NCBI GenBank assembly: GCA_963555705.1
Contig: OY743182.1
Span: forward strand, 49,852,592 to 49,916,591
Source of the DNA: Ligustrum vulgare
Taxonomy: Eukaryota; Streptophyta; Magnoliopsida; Lamiales; Oleaceae
DNA length: 64,000 nucleotides
Reading direction: 5' to 3'
The translations under genes and the position numbers were made by a program. The notes under the pieces are model-generated. The model searched no databases and had not been told where the DNA came from. It saw only the letters and a list, made by a program, of their open reading frames with translations. Below, piece by piece: positions 21,631 to 33,004 of the stretch (positions are counted from its first letter, which is position 1; every line of letters begins with the position of its first letter).

Positions 21631-21798
21631 ACAACCCGTTTGTATCTTTACATTTGCATAAAACATTTGAATTAACCTATCACATACTTTTTCTCCATTT
21701 TCTAAAAATTTATGCTAACCGAAATGCTCAAAATACGGTAGGTATTCAAATTGAAAGAAGCGAAGAAAAGAAATTTTTAACACTCTTCCTGGCATGAT

Positions 21799-22379
21799 TA
21801 GGGTTGTCAATGGATCGAATTTTAATACAAACCCGATCCGAAATTCGATGAAATTAATGGGAAATGGATTTAAGATCTCAATCCGATAATTCGATAAGGA
21901 TCCAAATCCATTAATCCATTAACTAAATAGAACAAATATGGATTTAAGTCAATCCGATCCGAATTTGTTATAATAATATAATATATTTTATATATTATTA
22001 TATAATTTTATTCCATATACTTTTTTATTTAAAATCTTGTAATGTATTTTATAAAGTATAATTTTAATATAATATTATTATATATTATAATATTCATTTT
22101 AAAACTTGTAATATATAAATATTGTTTTAATTTTTTGAGATATTATTATTTTATTTTTTATGAATGATATGAAATTATAATCATTAATATGTAAACATTT
22201 AAAAAAATATGCTAAAAATAATTTCGGATCAAATATCTGATAAGGTAGCAAATCGGATATGGATTTAACTGTCAAATATCCGTCCGATTATCGAATCGGA
22301 TCGGATCTACGAATTATTCTTATTGGATCAGATCGGATAAAGGCAGATCCGATCCATATCCGATTCGTTTACACCCCTA
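21799..22379. mobile_element. hAT-type MITE, 581 bp
   Basis: Left end TAGGGTTGTCAATGGATCG, right end CCGATTCGTTTACACCCCTA. A perfect 8-bp duplication GGCATGAT flanks it (21791-21798, 22380-22387). The interior has repeated GGATCGGAT-type words and AT-rich sequence, without coding. Removing it rejoins the minus-strand pseudogene. Confidence 0.88.
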
Positions 22380-23005
22380 GGCATGATTGGTAATTTCTTT
22401 AATGCAAGGAAATGAGATTGAGTTTCCGCATTAAGGAAAACTAGGTTTGAAAAAGTAGTTAAATAATCAAATTCATTACCACTAGGCTCTTTTGGTTCAA
22501 CTACTTTCTCCTTACCTTTACCACTTCTACCTCTACCCCTACAACGATTAGATGAAGAAGAAATCCTACCTTGAGTTGTAGTCGTGGCATCTCGCCTAGG
22601 ACATTGAGTAGGTCGTGGATTGACATCAACATCATGATCGCGCTTTGTGCATGACTCACGCACTTTGGAAGGCGAAATTTCTTCAGTAGATATTGAATCA
22701 TTTGATTGGGAAGTTGATTTGGGTTAGGAATTTTCAGAGTGTGATTTAAATTGATAATTTTTAGAAGAAGAAATTGATTTTTCAATGGGTTCAGAAGGAG
22801 GGACCAAACTTCCCACTGGATGTCAGCATCTTTTCATTCTTAGTGAAAATCCATGCTTAATTCTAGTCATGGTGAGATGATAGATTGATAATAAGATCAA
22901 ATTTGTGAAATTGGATGAAATTTGAAAGAGTTTAGGGAGAATTCGAGGTTTAAAATTTAAAGATTTGCATGAAAAATGACGGTTAGAACCCTATTAAATC
23001 GTGAC

Positions 23006-23082
23006 AATGTATCAATACATTACTTATATGTATTGATACATTGAAGCGGTAAAAAGATTCCGCTTAAGCATGTATCGATACA
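23006..23082. repeat. Long palindrome and TGTATCGATACA site
   Basis: AATGTATCAATACAT (23006-23020) and ATGTATTGATACATT (23028-23042) form a perfect 15-bp stem with a 7-base loop. A separate perfect palindrome TGTATCGATACA lies at 23071-23082. They lie upstream of both the minus-strand pseudogene and the plus-strand gag, so the owner is unclear; it may be LTR sequence. Confidence 0.75.
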
Positions 23083-23176
23083 AAATTAAGTAATATTTTG
23101 TTAAAAATTTAAATTTTTGAATTTTTGATATAATTCTATATTTTGATATATTTCAAGGTTAAAAGATATTTCTCAC

Positions 23177-23938
23177 ATGAGTTCATCTCGACTATCAAAA
23201 ACTATTGTATCAATGAATCGTTTGAATCGAGTAGTTCGACAGCAAGCTCGACGTATCGAACAATTAATAAACCATAATGGTGAAAGCCAACCCAGTCAAA
23301 TTCCAAATGACGTGGAGCAATTACTGAATGATTTTGACGCTTAAAACCTCCAGTGTTTGAAGATGCCAAGGAACATTTATGTTACGTGGAAATGCCGGTT
23401 ACCGGCGGGACACCCTGAGTCAATTAGAAAGAGCTGCAGCTTTTGATTGGGAAAGGTTTTGTGAAAAATTTCGCAACAAATATTTTCCAGCATCAATACA
23501 AAATCAGAAACTTAATGAGTTTATTCAACTGAAGCAAGGATATATTATGGTAACATAATTTGTGAAGAAACTTGAAGAGTTATCTCGATTTGCTGAACAC
23601 GTGGTTAGTCAATCTCAACACAAAATAGATTGTTTTATCGAGGGATTGAAACCTGAACTGAGTAGAGACGTGTTAATGTCGTCTTCAACTACGGCTACCT
23701 TTTTGAGTACAGTTGAAAGAGCTTTAATGGTTGAACAGGCAGAAATGAAGATAATGAAAGCTAGAGAAGATCGTATCAAAATCCTCGAAAGTCGATGACT
23801 CGGTGGAATCCTCGATTTACCAATAGGAATGGTGGCAACAAGTTCTCGAGGTCACTTCGACCTCAACCAACCATCAAGAAGCCTGAAATAAAGATCACAA
23901 AGGTGAATCCATTATCTTGCTCATATTGTGGGAAACCA
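23177..23938 (+). pseudogene. Ty3-type gag, cut in its zinc knuckle
   Basis: Starts MSSSRLSKTIVSMN at 23177. After stops it gives WERFCEKFRNKYFP, then FVKKLEELSRFAEHVV and IDCFIEGLKPELSRDV, the standard Retrotrans_gag pattern. It ends at LSCSYCGKP, the first half of a CCHC zinc knuckle, where the Athila LTR begins at 23939. The rest of the gene is not found in the window. Inactivating stops are at about 23341 and 23556. The lineage resembles Tekay/Del or related chromoviruses, but that is a guess. Confidence 0.75.
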
Positions 23939-25367
23939 TGATGAGTGTATTTTATATACTTATTTCTATCATAAAAGTAGGATTTTAATTGTTTATTCAA
24001 GAATATTTGCTATTTATTTTATGTCATTTGTTTATATTTCAGGAGTAACCCAAAAGTCGTGAAAACAATGGAATTAAAGCTAAATTCAAGCAATCGGATG
24101 ATAAAAGTGTCAAAGTAAGCAAATCAAGAGTTGATGCAGTTAATCAAAGGGCCAATTGTAAGAAATCAAATTTGGAAGAAACCAGAAGTTCAGGGGCTAA
24201 ATTGCAACAATCGAAAGTTGGAGGACTTGCTGTGCAATCAAAAGACAAGGACCAAATTGTAGTACTTCAAAAGTCAGAAATTGCATTCAACCGCAACGCC
24301 ATGTGGTCGCATGGAATAAAAATGTGCGGCCGCATGACCTAAAATTTTGGTGACTGAAGATAATCTGCAGAGTCGTGATGTCGCAACATTTTTGAACCGT
24401 GCAGTCGCATGGTTAAATTTCTGGGCCGCAACTGGGCTTTTTGCACGAAATTCGGCATTCTTTCTCCCCAAGTAACCTAATTCTCGTGAACATCTATAAA
24501 TACATGGCTTGAGTTACGAAATTGAGGGTTCCCAACTTGCTCAATTCATGCCAAAATGCCGTCAAAATTCCGAGCGACCCATGCCACGCCAAGAACACAA
24601 TTGAAGACTGAAAATCAAGTGATGAATAGGGTGACATCTATCCATTTTTCTTGTGATTTTTATTCAATTATGTATCTAGGCTAGGTTTTAAATGTTAGAA
24701 TTGTGATGAAGCATTAAATTCTGGATTTTATGTGTTACTTTGATGTTTAATTTAATTAATTCATGGGTTTGAGCAATTGATGCGTACTTTTATTATTATG
24801 TAATTACTTGATCACCAATTGTATGATTTTAGATTATGTTTTCTTAAGTTAAAAAGATTAGGAATTCATTAGACTAGCTTCAATTGCCATAAAATTCGAT
24901 ATGGGATAGAAATATACCCATATACTTTGTGTTATCTACAATAATATTCACAATTCTTTAATGCTTTCTTGCACATTCATATTCAACATAGAAATATAGT
25001 TGGGTCGTGTGTAGGAATAGGCGTTAATACTCGTCCGAAAGGAAGTTTTAACAACATTAGGAATATGGATTTTCAAAACCACGTGAATTATTATTAGAAA
25101 ATTAGAGTAATGCATAATTGATGGAACTAATGCGGATTCTCAATTCTAGCATATTCATTTCATAAGTTTTCACAAATTAAATTTTCCTTATTTCTTCAGT
25201 TTAATCTTTATTTTAGTTTTCAAGCAACTTTTTCAAATCAAAACAAATTTCTTATTCTGGTTAAGGTTGTAGTCTAAAATACGATTTAAAACAATCTCTG
25301 TGGGATCGATACTTGGACTCACGTCCACTTTATTACTTGCACGACTCGTGCACTTACGGAGCGAACA
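23939..25367 (+). repeat. 5' LTR of an Athila-type element
   Basis: Starts TGATGAGTGTATTTTATATA, a form I know from Athila/Tat LTRs, and ends GCGAACA six bases before the primer-binding site. Length about 1.43 kb. It contains CTATAAATACATGG (near 24498) as a likely TATA box and a cluster of GCGGCCGCATG, GTCGCATG and GGCCGCAAC words at 24280-24440. No 3' LTR is seen. Confidence 0.75.
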
Positions 25368-25373
25368 TGTTTT

Positions 25374-25391
25374 TGGCGCCGATGCTGGGGA
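25374..25391 (+). promoter_or_regulatory. Athila-type primer-binding site
   Basis: TGGCGCCGATGCTGGGG differs little from the TGGCGCCGTTGCCGGGG site typical of Athila elements (tRNA-Asp). Confidence 0.8.
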
Positions 25392-25652
25392 TTGTTCTTT
25401 AATTTTTTTTTTAGATTACTTTCACTAATTTGGACTTTTACTTGTTTTATTTTATTTTATTTTATTTTTATCCTAGGATTTTTATTTTTTAATTTTTGTT
25501 GAGTCACTCGTTTCTTTAATTTTCTTGCAGTTGTGTATTTTACGTTCGAAAAAGGGAATCTTTTCGAAGCTAACCCCGAAATAGAACGTACGTTACATCG
25601 TAGATTAAGAGAGGTTAGGAACTAGATAAATCAAAAAATCAAAAAAATCAAA

Positions 25653-26990
25653 TGGCAAACAACAACAATCTTCTATCCCTGCTGATCCAATAAATGAAGA
25701 TGACATGTTGGTTGGTGACTTCATGACACCTCAGGTGGTCCAAAGTTAATCCAGCATAGTCTATCCACCATTTGGGCAAGCAAACTTCCAACTAAAAATC
25801 AATGTCATCAGTATGTTCCAAAACGGACAACAATTTCATGGGAGACCTGATGAAAACCCACACACACATGTTTCTGAATTTTTAGACATGTGCCAACACT
25901 TTCAATATTAGGATGTATGACGATGCTATCAGACTCAGGTTATTCCCTTACACTCTAAAAGATAGAGCTGTTGAATGGTTAGATTCTCGCCCCGCTGCGA
26001 GTATCACTACCTGGAACGACTTGGTTCAGAAGTTTTGCATTAAATTCATGCCTCCAGCAAAGGTTTCCAAACTAAGACATGACATCATGGTGTTCCAGCA
26101 GCATGATGCTGAATCTTTTGATGATGCGTGGAACAGATTTAAGGGCATGCTGAGGAAGTGTCCAAACTATGGGGTCACTAGAGGAGACCAAGTGAAGTTT
26201 TTCTATGAAGGATTACTTCCACACTTTAAAAACATGGTTGACTCCTCATCAAATGGTTTTTTGGGAACAAAGACCATTGGAAAGGCATTAGAGCTCTTTG
26301 AGAGGATAGTAAACACGAATGCCATGTGGGGATCAGACAGGGTGGTTCCAAAGAAGACATCGGGAGTCTATGAAGTGGATGCTTACACTGCCATATCAAC
26401 AAAGATTGACTCCTTGGCTGCGAAAGTGGAGGGCATAGCACTGGCTAGTCATTCCTCTAAAAGTGCTAAAGTGACTTGTTAAGAGTGTGGTATAAACCAT
26501 GCCACTACAGATTGCCCTATTCTGGCTTGTCCAATGGAGCAAGTTGACTATGTACAAGGGGGTCAACGCCAGAATAAACTATACTCAAATACCTACAACC
26601 CAGGTTGGCGCAATCATCCTAATTTTTCTTGGAAACATCACTCAAGTGGACACATTGCGCCCCAATTCAACACTGAAGAAAGAAAGCCTGCATTGGAAGA
26701 GATGATTGGAAATTTTGTGAAAAAGACAGAGCTGTTCATGTCTAAAACATATCAATTTATGAGAAAAACTGAAACCACATTCCAAAATCAGCAGGCATCA
26801 ATCAAAAACCTGAAGCATCAATTGGGGCAGATAGCACAACTTATCACAACCAGAGCCCTGGGTACATTACCTGCAAATACTGAGGTAAACCCAAAGGAAC
26901 CGCTCATGGCTATAAGTGTAGTACAAAATAAGATAAATGCAACCACTACACGTAGTGGTGTGCAGTTCCTGAAATTGAAGTAAAAAAGCC
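25653..26990 (+). pseudogene. Athila-type gag
   Basis: Begins near the ATG at 25653 (MANNNN). A frame change follows, then NFQLKINVISMFQNGQQF and the main block from 25913: DDAIRLRLFPYTLKDRAVEW, ITTWNDLVQKFCIKFMPPAK, LRKCPNYGV and QVKFFYEGL. This is the Athila gag core. A zinc-knuckle relict (ECGINHATTDCP, with a stop in place of an early residue) lies near 26480. The 26534-26983 part continues as the C-terminal gag with ASIKNLKHQLGQIAQ. Several frameshifts and stops make it non-functional. Confidence 0.85.
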
Positions 26991-27012
26991 AGCTGAAGTT
27001 CCTAAGCAGATT

Positions 27013-27886
27013 GTGGAAAGTAGTGAGAAAATGGCTGAAAAGGAAGATGGCCATGAGGTGAAATCAACAACTAAACCTCATGAGTCTCCTATTCCATTTC
27101 CACAAAGGCTGAAGAAAACAAGAGAGGATAAGCAGTTTAGCAAGTTTGTGAATATGCTTAGAAAACTGCACATAAATATTCCTTTTTTGAAAGCCATCAC
27201 ACAGATCCCAAGTTATGCCAAGCTACTAAAGAAGATGATGTCTAGCAAGAAAAAGCTTGAGGAGGTCACTTTAAATGAAGAATGTAGAGCAATCCTACAA
27301 AATAAGCTGCCACCTAAGCTCAAAGACCCAGGGAGCTTTTCTATACCTTGCATTATAGGTGATTTAAAATTCAACAAGGTCTTATGTGACCTAGGTGCAA
27401 GTACAAATCTGATGCCCCTGTCTGTGTACAAGAAGTTGGGATTGGGTGAACCAAAAGGGTAGAAATATCATTTTACAATTGGCAAATAGATCAATTTGTT
27501 ACCCTTACGGAGTTGTGGAAGATGTGCTAGTTAAAACTCACAAGTTCATATTTCCAGCTGACTTTGTCATTTTAGACATGGAGGAAGATGAAAAGGTTCC
27601 CCTGATACTTAGCAGGCCGTTCCTAGCCACTGCACGAGCACTAATTGATGTAGAGAAGGGAGATGTAGTTCTTCGTGCTGAAAATCAGGAAGTGACCTTC
27701 ACAATGATGCAATTCAACATTCAGGATCCACAACTTGAAAACTGTTCGAGGATTGATGTAGAAATGGCCATTAGATGTTGGGAGATGTATGAATACAAGG
27801 TAAGGGCAGATGATGAGGTTACACCATCCAATCTAAAACCCCTTGAGAAATATTTACCAAAGAGTCTAGCTCTAGACTTTAAATGA
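27013..27886 (+). pseudogene. Athila-type protease region
   Basis: Two overlapping frames. The first (to 27462) holds FSIPCIIGDLKF and LCDLGASTNLMPLSVY; DLGAS is the usual form of the protease active site in this lineage. The second (27446-27886) continues with LQLANRSICYPYGVVEDVLV-like sequence, FPADFVILDMEED and LILSRPFLATARALIDV. One frameshift at about 27455 separates them. After LEKYLPKSLALDFK there is a stop, and no reverse transcriptase, RNase H or integrase follows. Confidence 0.85.
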
Positions 27887-29376
27887 AGCGCTTGTTGGGA
27901 GGCAACCCAACTTCTCAAACACTTTTTCTTCATTTGTTTTATTTGTTTGCTTTATTGTTATTTTGATGTTTTAGACTGCATTTTAGGATCACTTGCATGC
28001 TTAGAATTCATATTTTGACATGTTAGTGGCATTGGAAACTTCATTGCACCTATTTTTGCATGTTTTAGCATTTTTAGGATTTATTTGTTTTCTATTTGTT
28101 TTGTACTTTTTATCACAATCTTCCACTTGATCACCTAGCTTAGGACATGAACATATTGTTTAGAAATTGGTTGCATGCATTTGAAAGTATTTAGGGGTCA
28201 AAAACGGGGTCCAAAACTCAAATTTTGAAAATTTTCAAGGTACTATCCAAGAGAATCGTGCGGTCGCACGGTGGGTGAACTGTGCGGTCGCATAGTATTT
28301 TTCTTGGCAGAAATGTCAGAATGTATATATTTTTCCAAAACTTTCATTTACCACTTTTAACTCGATTTTCTTCCCCCAAATCATCCAACATTAAGTCCCC
28401 AACTATTCCTCTATAGTTGTACATCATTTAAGCTCATAGTCATGCCTTACTTCACTTCAAAAACATTTAAAGGCATGTACTTTTCCACCATTTTACAAAA
28501 TCATGCATATACTTTATGTTTTTCATTCTTTTTGTGAAAATTGAATATTGTGGATGAGTGGAGATGAGTTTAGGATAGTTGATGGGAGTATTGAATTGTG
28601 TTTATTAGGTGAAAATTTTTGGCTTAATTCAAGTCTCCAATTCTATGAAATTTCTTGATTTCTTAATATGCATGCAAGGTGTTTAATAAAATGTTTCAAT
28701 AAGGTTTTTGTTGAGTTTTCGCAATTCTTTTTGGATGATCACCTTCATTACATGTTATACATCATTTGTGTATCATTCAATCATTACTTACAATGATTTA
28801 AGGCATAGAACTCAACATGAACATCTTTGCACTTCAATGCACCTCATTGCAAGGCATCACAACACCACTGCACCAATTTCAGCCTCACTGCACATACTTT
28901 GTCACATCTTTTCATGGCTCATATGAACTTCAAATTTGCTGAATTTCTGATATGTTGTAGACCAAGTTATATACTTTCATATGCCCGTGACATGTCTCGG
29001 GAAATTTTTACTTTTTCGAGGCAATGTCAAGGGCTGAAAGTCAGTGGTTATCCATTTTTCAAAATTTTCAAAATTTTTCTGAGTCCTAGTTTGGGTGTGT
29101 TGAGTTGAATTGATTTAGTTTTCATGCAATTTTTATACATTCTAATGTTATTTATCGTTCTTTTGCATGAAACATGAGGAGAAAATACCTTGAACCAAAC
29201 ATGGGAAAACTAGGAACATGATATCTCATCAAACAAACTTTGAATTCCAAGTTTAAAAAATGGGAACACCGGTTCTCCAAACCAGGGAAGTACATTAACC
29301 CTCTTTTTTATTGTGTGTTTATTTTATTTATTTGTTTTGAATACATTGAGGACAATGCATATTTTTAGTTTGGGGG
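27887..29376 (+). mobile_element. Athila 3' non-coding part, pol missing
   Basis: Begins with GCTTGTTGGGAGGCAACCCA, a sequence that in intact Athila elements lies after the end of pol, so pol has been deleted or was never present. GTGCGGTCGCACGG and GTGCGGTCGCATAG occur at 28258-28300. It ends with GAGGACAATGCATATTTTTAGTTTGGGGGTGAG (only the words GGACAATGC and AGTTTGGGGGTG matter), resembling the purine-rich motif of this lineage. No env-like frame is convincing. Confidence 0.6.
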
Positions 29377-29654
29377 TGAGAATCTCATTCATGTACTTTT
29401 AATTACACATACATTCGATTTTGGGTAGAAAATTCATAAAAACTTGAAAATTTGAAAGAAAATTTTTTAAAAAAATCATAAAAAGTGAAATTTTTGTTGA
29501 TTTATTTATTACTTATGACATAATTTGAATTGACTTTTATGCTTTAGTTAGAAAATTGGGCAACATACGAACTAAATTTTTCTTAAAATATGGTCTCAGA
29601 AACGTTAAAAATTATTCGATTTTGTTAACTTTATTTAAGCAAGAAAGTTTCCGA
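29377..29654. other. End of the Athila remnant
   Basis: A/T-rich, with AAAATTTGAAAG-type words common downstream of the Athila purine tract. Breaks off where the 1.5-kb dispersed repeat begins. There is no LTR and no continuation of the gag interrupted at 23938. Confidence 0.4.
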
Positions 29655-31220
29655 GACCATATTTTACTCTCTCAATCAAAATCTTGGCTACACTCGCTTA
29701 ATTGATGAAAGTAAATATGAGCTTCAAGTTGAGAATATCGTCAATAATATTTGTGAATAAATTATAAGTTTTATTTATATAATATTTGAAATATTATAAA
29801 AAGAAAAAAAAATTCAATGAAAACTTAATACCAAATATTTTTTCTTCATAACTAAGTTTGGGATTTGTGAGAATTTAACAATGCATAAATTTGATAATTT
29901 TGGTAAGATCTAATCTTCAATTTTGTTGTTTGTCGTGAAGTTAATTTCATTTTCAGCGTGCACATTTGGAAATGTATGATTACTATTGGTCTGATTTTTT
30001 TTATATATTTTTCCTTTCTGAAGCGTGTGAGTAAAATTTTCAATTGTGACACAACATGGTGTAGCAAGAATTCAGTACCCTGTAAGTATTAAAAAGACAA
30101 CATGTTTGTTTAATATCGAAAATTTATTAAAATAAAGATAGACAAATATAAAAAGAAATATCACATCTTCATAATCAAAAATTCAAAATAAGTTTTGAAA
30201 CTTCCATATGTACATGTAGTCTTCAATGGAATATGTACAAATATTGGAATTTTTTTATAATTCAATCTTCATTATATACGATTAGATTTCGTGACAACAT
30301 ATGATTTATACTTTTATTTGTGGACAAAACTATTTGATTTATTAAAAAATCAAATTTGATAGAAATTATGTCTCAAAAAAGTTTAGCAAAATATGATGTT
30401 AAACTTTTAATATAGTTTGTATTGAATTCATTTTAGTGTAAAAACATACATAAATGTTAAATGTTCTTGAATTATAAAGTGTTAATGAAAATTAGTAATT
30501 GTGAGTTATATATAACTATGTAAATGTATTAGATTGAAGGTTATAATGCACGTAATTTTGGTTATAGAGTGAGGGCTGTAGATATTCTTATTGAATTAAT
30601 GACATTGTTGATAAATGAAAAAATAATAGAATATTAAAAGTATAATTCAAAAAATATATTAGCATCTGTTGGATGGTTTAAAATCAATTTTTCTTGCGGA
30701 TCTCGAGGTAGATGTAGGGTTAAAAATTGAAGAGAGAAAAGATGTGTGGTTAAAAAGTTATATTGGAAATCGAAGCGATTATAGACCCAAAAAAATAAAA
30801 ACTGGTTACCGAACGGAGGCTTATTCATATTTCTCACAACTTCCTCAATAGCAAAATACAATTCAAAAAATATATTATTCATATTTCTCACAACTTCCTT
30901 GATAATGAAAATAGATAAGTATTTAATTAAGAAGTAGAATTGTAATCCGACATTTTTTTATTATTTCCTTTATGATAGTGTAAATCAACGAAAAATAAAA
31001 ATGAAAATTGAAAGGTTTAGGCATTATTTGAAAGATTTTTAGTAAGAAAGTAAAGAGTTTAGATTGTTATTAATGTGTTGAAATTAATGACATTGTTGAT
31101 AAAATGAAAATAATAATATTAAAAATAATTATTCATTAATTAACATTAAGGATAAATATGAAATTATAAAAAAGTTGCGATGGTAGAAACATCTAAAAAA
31201 GTTTCTCCTTTTAAACCATT
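29655..31220 (+). repeat. 1.5-kb dispersed repeat, copy 2
   Basis: Collinear with 7165-8640. It has an inserted MITE (30662-30820), and next to it a ~65-bp local duplication (TATATTATTCATATTTCTCACAACTTCC occurs twice, near 30822 and 30875). It lacks the extra segment present in copy 1. Confidence 0.75.
30662..30820. mobile_element. Tourist-like MITE (family B)
   Basis: Ends GCATCTGTTGGATGG and GGTTACCGAACGGAGGC, TTA on both sides (30659-30661, 30821-30823). Inserted within repeat copy 2. Confidence 0.7.
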
Positions 31221-31338
31221 TTGGAATATGTATAGATAATGTGTAAGTAAAATTTATAAATTTGGTGTTAATTCAATTTTTTTATTAATAGTAATAATAA
31301 TAATAAATTTAACTACCAACCAATCCAAATAAACCCTA

Positions 31339-31341
<3 letters not shown>

Positions 31342-31379
<38 letters not shown>
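31342..31379. repeat. (CT)n microsatellite
   Basis: About 19 CT units just after AAACCCTAATTT, a layout common in plant 5' UTRs. Confidence 0.95.
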
Positions 31380-31382
<3 letters not shown>

Positions 31383-31503
31383 AGCTGCAAGCGAAGGCTC
31401 TAGGCGACAGAGAAGGAGGCAGTCGCAAGCACGTAGACAACCAGATTATTCCGAAAAATTAAATCTGCCTCTGAAACTTCGATACTATCTGTAGATTTGC
31501 ACC

Positions 31504-31596
31504 ATGTCGACAATGTCACCTTCTGGTCTCTATTCCACTCTAGAAGCCCTCTTTAACTCCGCCTCCAACGTGATAGGTTCAAAGTTTCAACGCTAA
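31504..31596 (+). pseudogene. Possible first-exon fragment, gene not recognised
   Basis: After the CT tract, an ATG opens MSTMSPSGLYSTLEALFNSA followed by a short tail and a stop at 31594. Coding-like composition and the leader look like the start of a host gene. A GT after AACGTGATAG could be a donor. No downstream exon was found before the LTR at 31997, so it is probably a fragment. Confidence 0.3.
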
Positions 31597-31686
31597 CTAA
31601 TTAATATAGTGGCACACACGGAAGGTAGTGGACACATGAGGTAGAAGAAGGCGGGTGATTTTAGAAGTTCTGCGACTTTCAAACGT

Positions 31687-31783
31687 GGAACTCGTGCGAG
31701 GAACTTCTACATGGTGTTAGATGCTAGGAGAGATGTTGCTTGGATCCAGTGCGCCCCTTGCAAGAAATGCTTTAGGTTGAGGC
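31687..31783 (+). pseudogene. Plant aspartic protease fragment
   Basis: The frame reads RNFYMVLDARRDVAWIQCAP followed by CKKCF. Plant pepsin-like proteases (CND41/ASPG type) have FYMVLDTGSDV-x-WIQC-x-PC-x-x-CY here. The catalytic Asp remains but the T-G-S after it has become A-R-R, so the active site is lost. Only this exon piece is visible. The larger frame 31711-31896 is mostly chance. Confidence 0.65.
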
Positions 31784-31996
31784 TGGGATTGTTGTTTTTT
31801 GGATCTAGAGGTGATTGGTGGTTTATTTGGGTGGTGGTACTGGCGTTGGTGTCGGTGGTGTTGGCGTTAGTAGTGGTTCAATATTGGAGGGTTTAGTTAT
31901 TAGAGTTGACTGATTGAGTAGTAGTTGCCATGGTTCAGTGATGGCAGCGGTGCTAGTTGGACATGGTTCAATATGGATCTAGAGGCGTTGTGATGG

Positions 31997-32497
31997 TGTT
32001 GACACATAAAAATATCCAATTCATAAGGGTCAATTAAATGGCCCAAAGGATGGGGTTTATCGGAAAATTTAGTGATTAGGCCCAAATAGACCCATGGGTA
32101 GGCTTGAAAACAGAGTGATTAGACAAAGATTGAGCGAGAGAACCAATATTGCCCAAGCCAGGAAAGCGCCCAGAATTTGGACAAACATGGCATTTTAGTA
32201 TTTTTAAAATTAGCAGTTATTAAGTGGTTAATGGGAAATTTTATCACATCTCCATGACCCGGAAAAATCGGTTGAGTTAGTGGGAGTAGTGGTAGGAGTT
32301 ATACACCGCAGTTTCTTAACAAGTCAACCGTTATTGAGAAAGATGGCAGTTGCTGGACGATAGACAGTTTTTGCAAGCAATTGTGAGAAGAGAAGTATAA
32401 AAGACCTCTATTTGGGACTTTGTCTCAAGAGGTTGTTGTTCTTACACATCGTTAAATTCCATTTTAATTGTTAGCAAAATCGAATTTGCGCGAAACA
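31997..32497 (+). repeat. 5' LTR of a Tat-lineage Ty3 element
   Basis: Starts TGTTGACAC, ends GCGAAACA, 501 bp. TATAAAA at 32396 is a likely TATA box. It is followed by a Tat-type primer-binding site. No 3' LTR lies in the window. Confidence 0.65.
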
Positions 32498-32500
32498 ATT

Positions 32501-32518
32501 TGGTACACCCCGTAGGAC
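32501..32518 (+). promoter_or_regulatory. Tat-type primer-binding site
   Basis: TGGTACACCCCGTAGGAC resembles TGGCGCACCCAGTGGGAC, the form usual in Tat/Ogre elements (tRNA-Arg), with a few mismatches. Confidence 0.65.
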
Positions 32519-33004
32519 ACATTTGGGTGTTTTTTAAGATAGGAAAGTAAAACATCAGGTCTCACAAGAACTCCGATAAGGAGCCAGCAAGCCAACGACT
32601 CCCATCTGTGATTGAAAGATATGAGAAATAACAAAGTACTCCAAAAACAGAGGGACAAAGTCAAAGTCGTCATGAATCGATGGCATAATTGAGTCCATAA
32701 ACCATGTGTGCATTGCTTGATGAACTTACTCAAGATGTGGTTGAACAGGTAAATTTGCAATATGTTCATAGCATGGAAAATTTTATTCAAAATGAAAGAA
32801 TACAATATGACCAAGCAAATAAGAACTTTACATGACACCATGAATAAGTTAACATGCTAGGTCTGCCAATCAACTTTTCCAAACATAGGATATCACTCTC
32901 AGGCGAGAACTATTGTGGGACATAAACCCACGCATTTGAGTCCAAATCAGGGAATAGAACCACCTATTGGACCATCCTCATCAAACTAGAGGAGTGTTGG
33001 AGTC

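Larger units (their letters stand above)
17690..22872 (-). pseudogene. Putative plant transposon protein, broken by four insertions
   Basis: Read on the minus strand from an ATG at 22872. Segment 1 (22872-22388) ends with FLNAETQSHFLALKK. Segment 2 (21798-21507) has HKFLENGEKVCDRLIQMFYA and then SLWVVPSKILEIFEMHESG. Segment 3 (18641-18502) has QEIYDSTFEKVGA and a HALLLPFHRRFLHLVLTHL frame. Segment 4 (18319-17690) has ANGLSFLKRVCMDRQVDLVN and MAILRHEGISFEGK. These resemble the protein often labelled putative plant transposon protein (Transposase_32, Pfam PF20167 from memory), with its FYAN motif and a later R-x-x-H-x-x-x-x-H-x-L-x-P type region. The segments are separated by a hAT MITE, a TC microsatellite, the inverted-LTR element and a Tourist MITE. 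Stops and shifts occur. The order and joins are my reconstruction; the family name is less certain. Confidence 0.55.

Noticed and set aside
22501..22785. Second minus-strand frame overlapping the transposon-protein N-terminus
   Set aside because: Shifted frame over the same coding stretch; the frame giving FLNAETQSHF is the one that continues across the hAT MITE.
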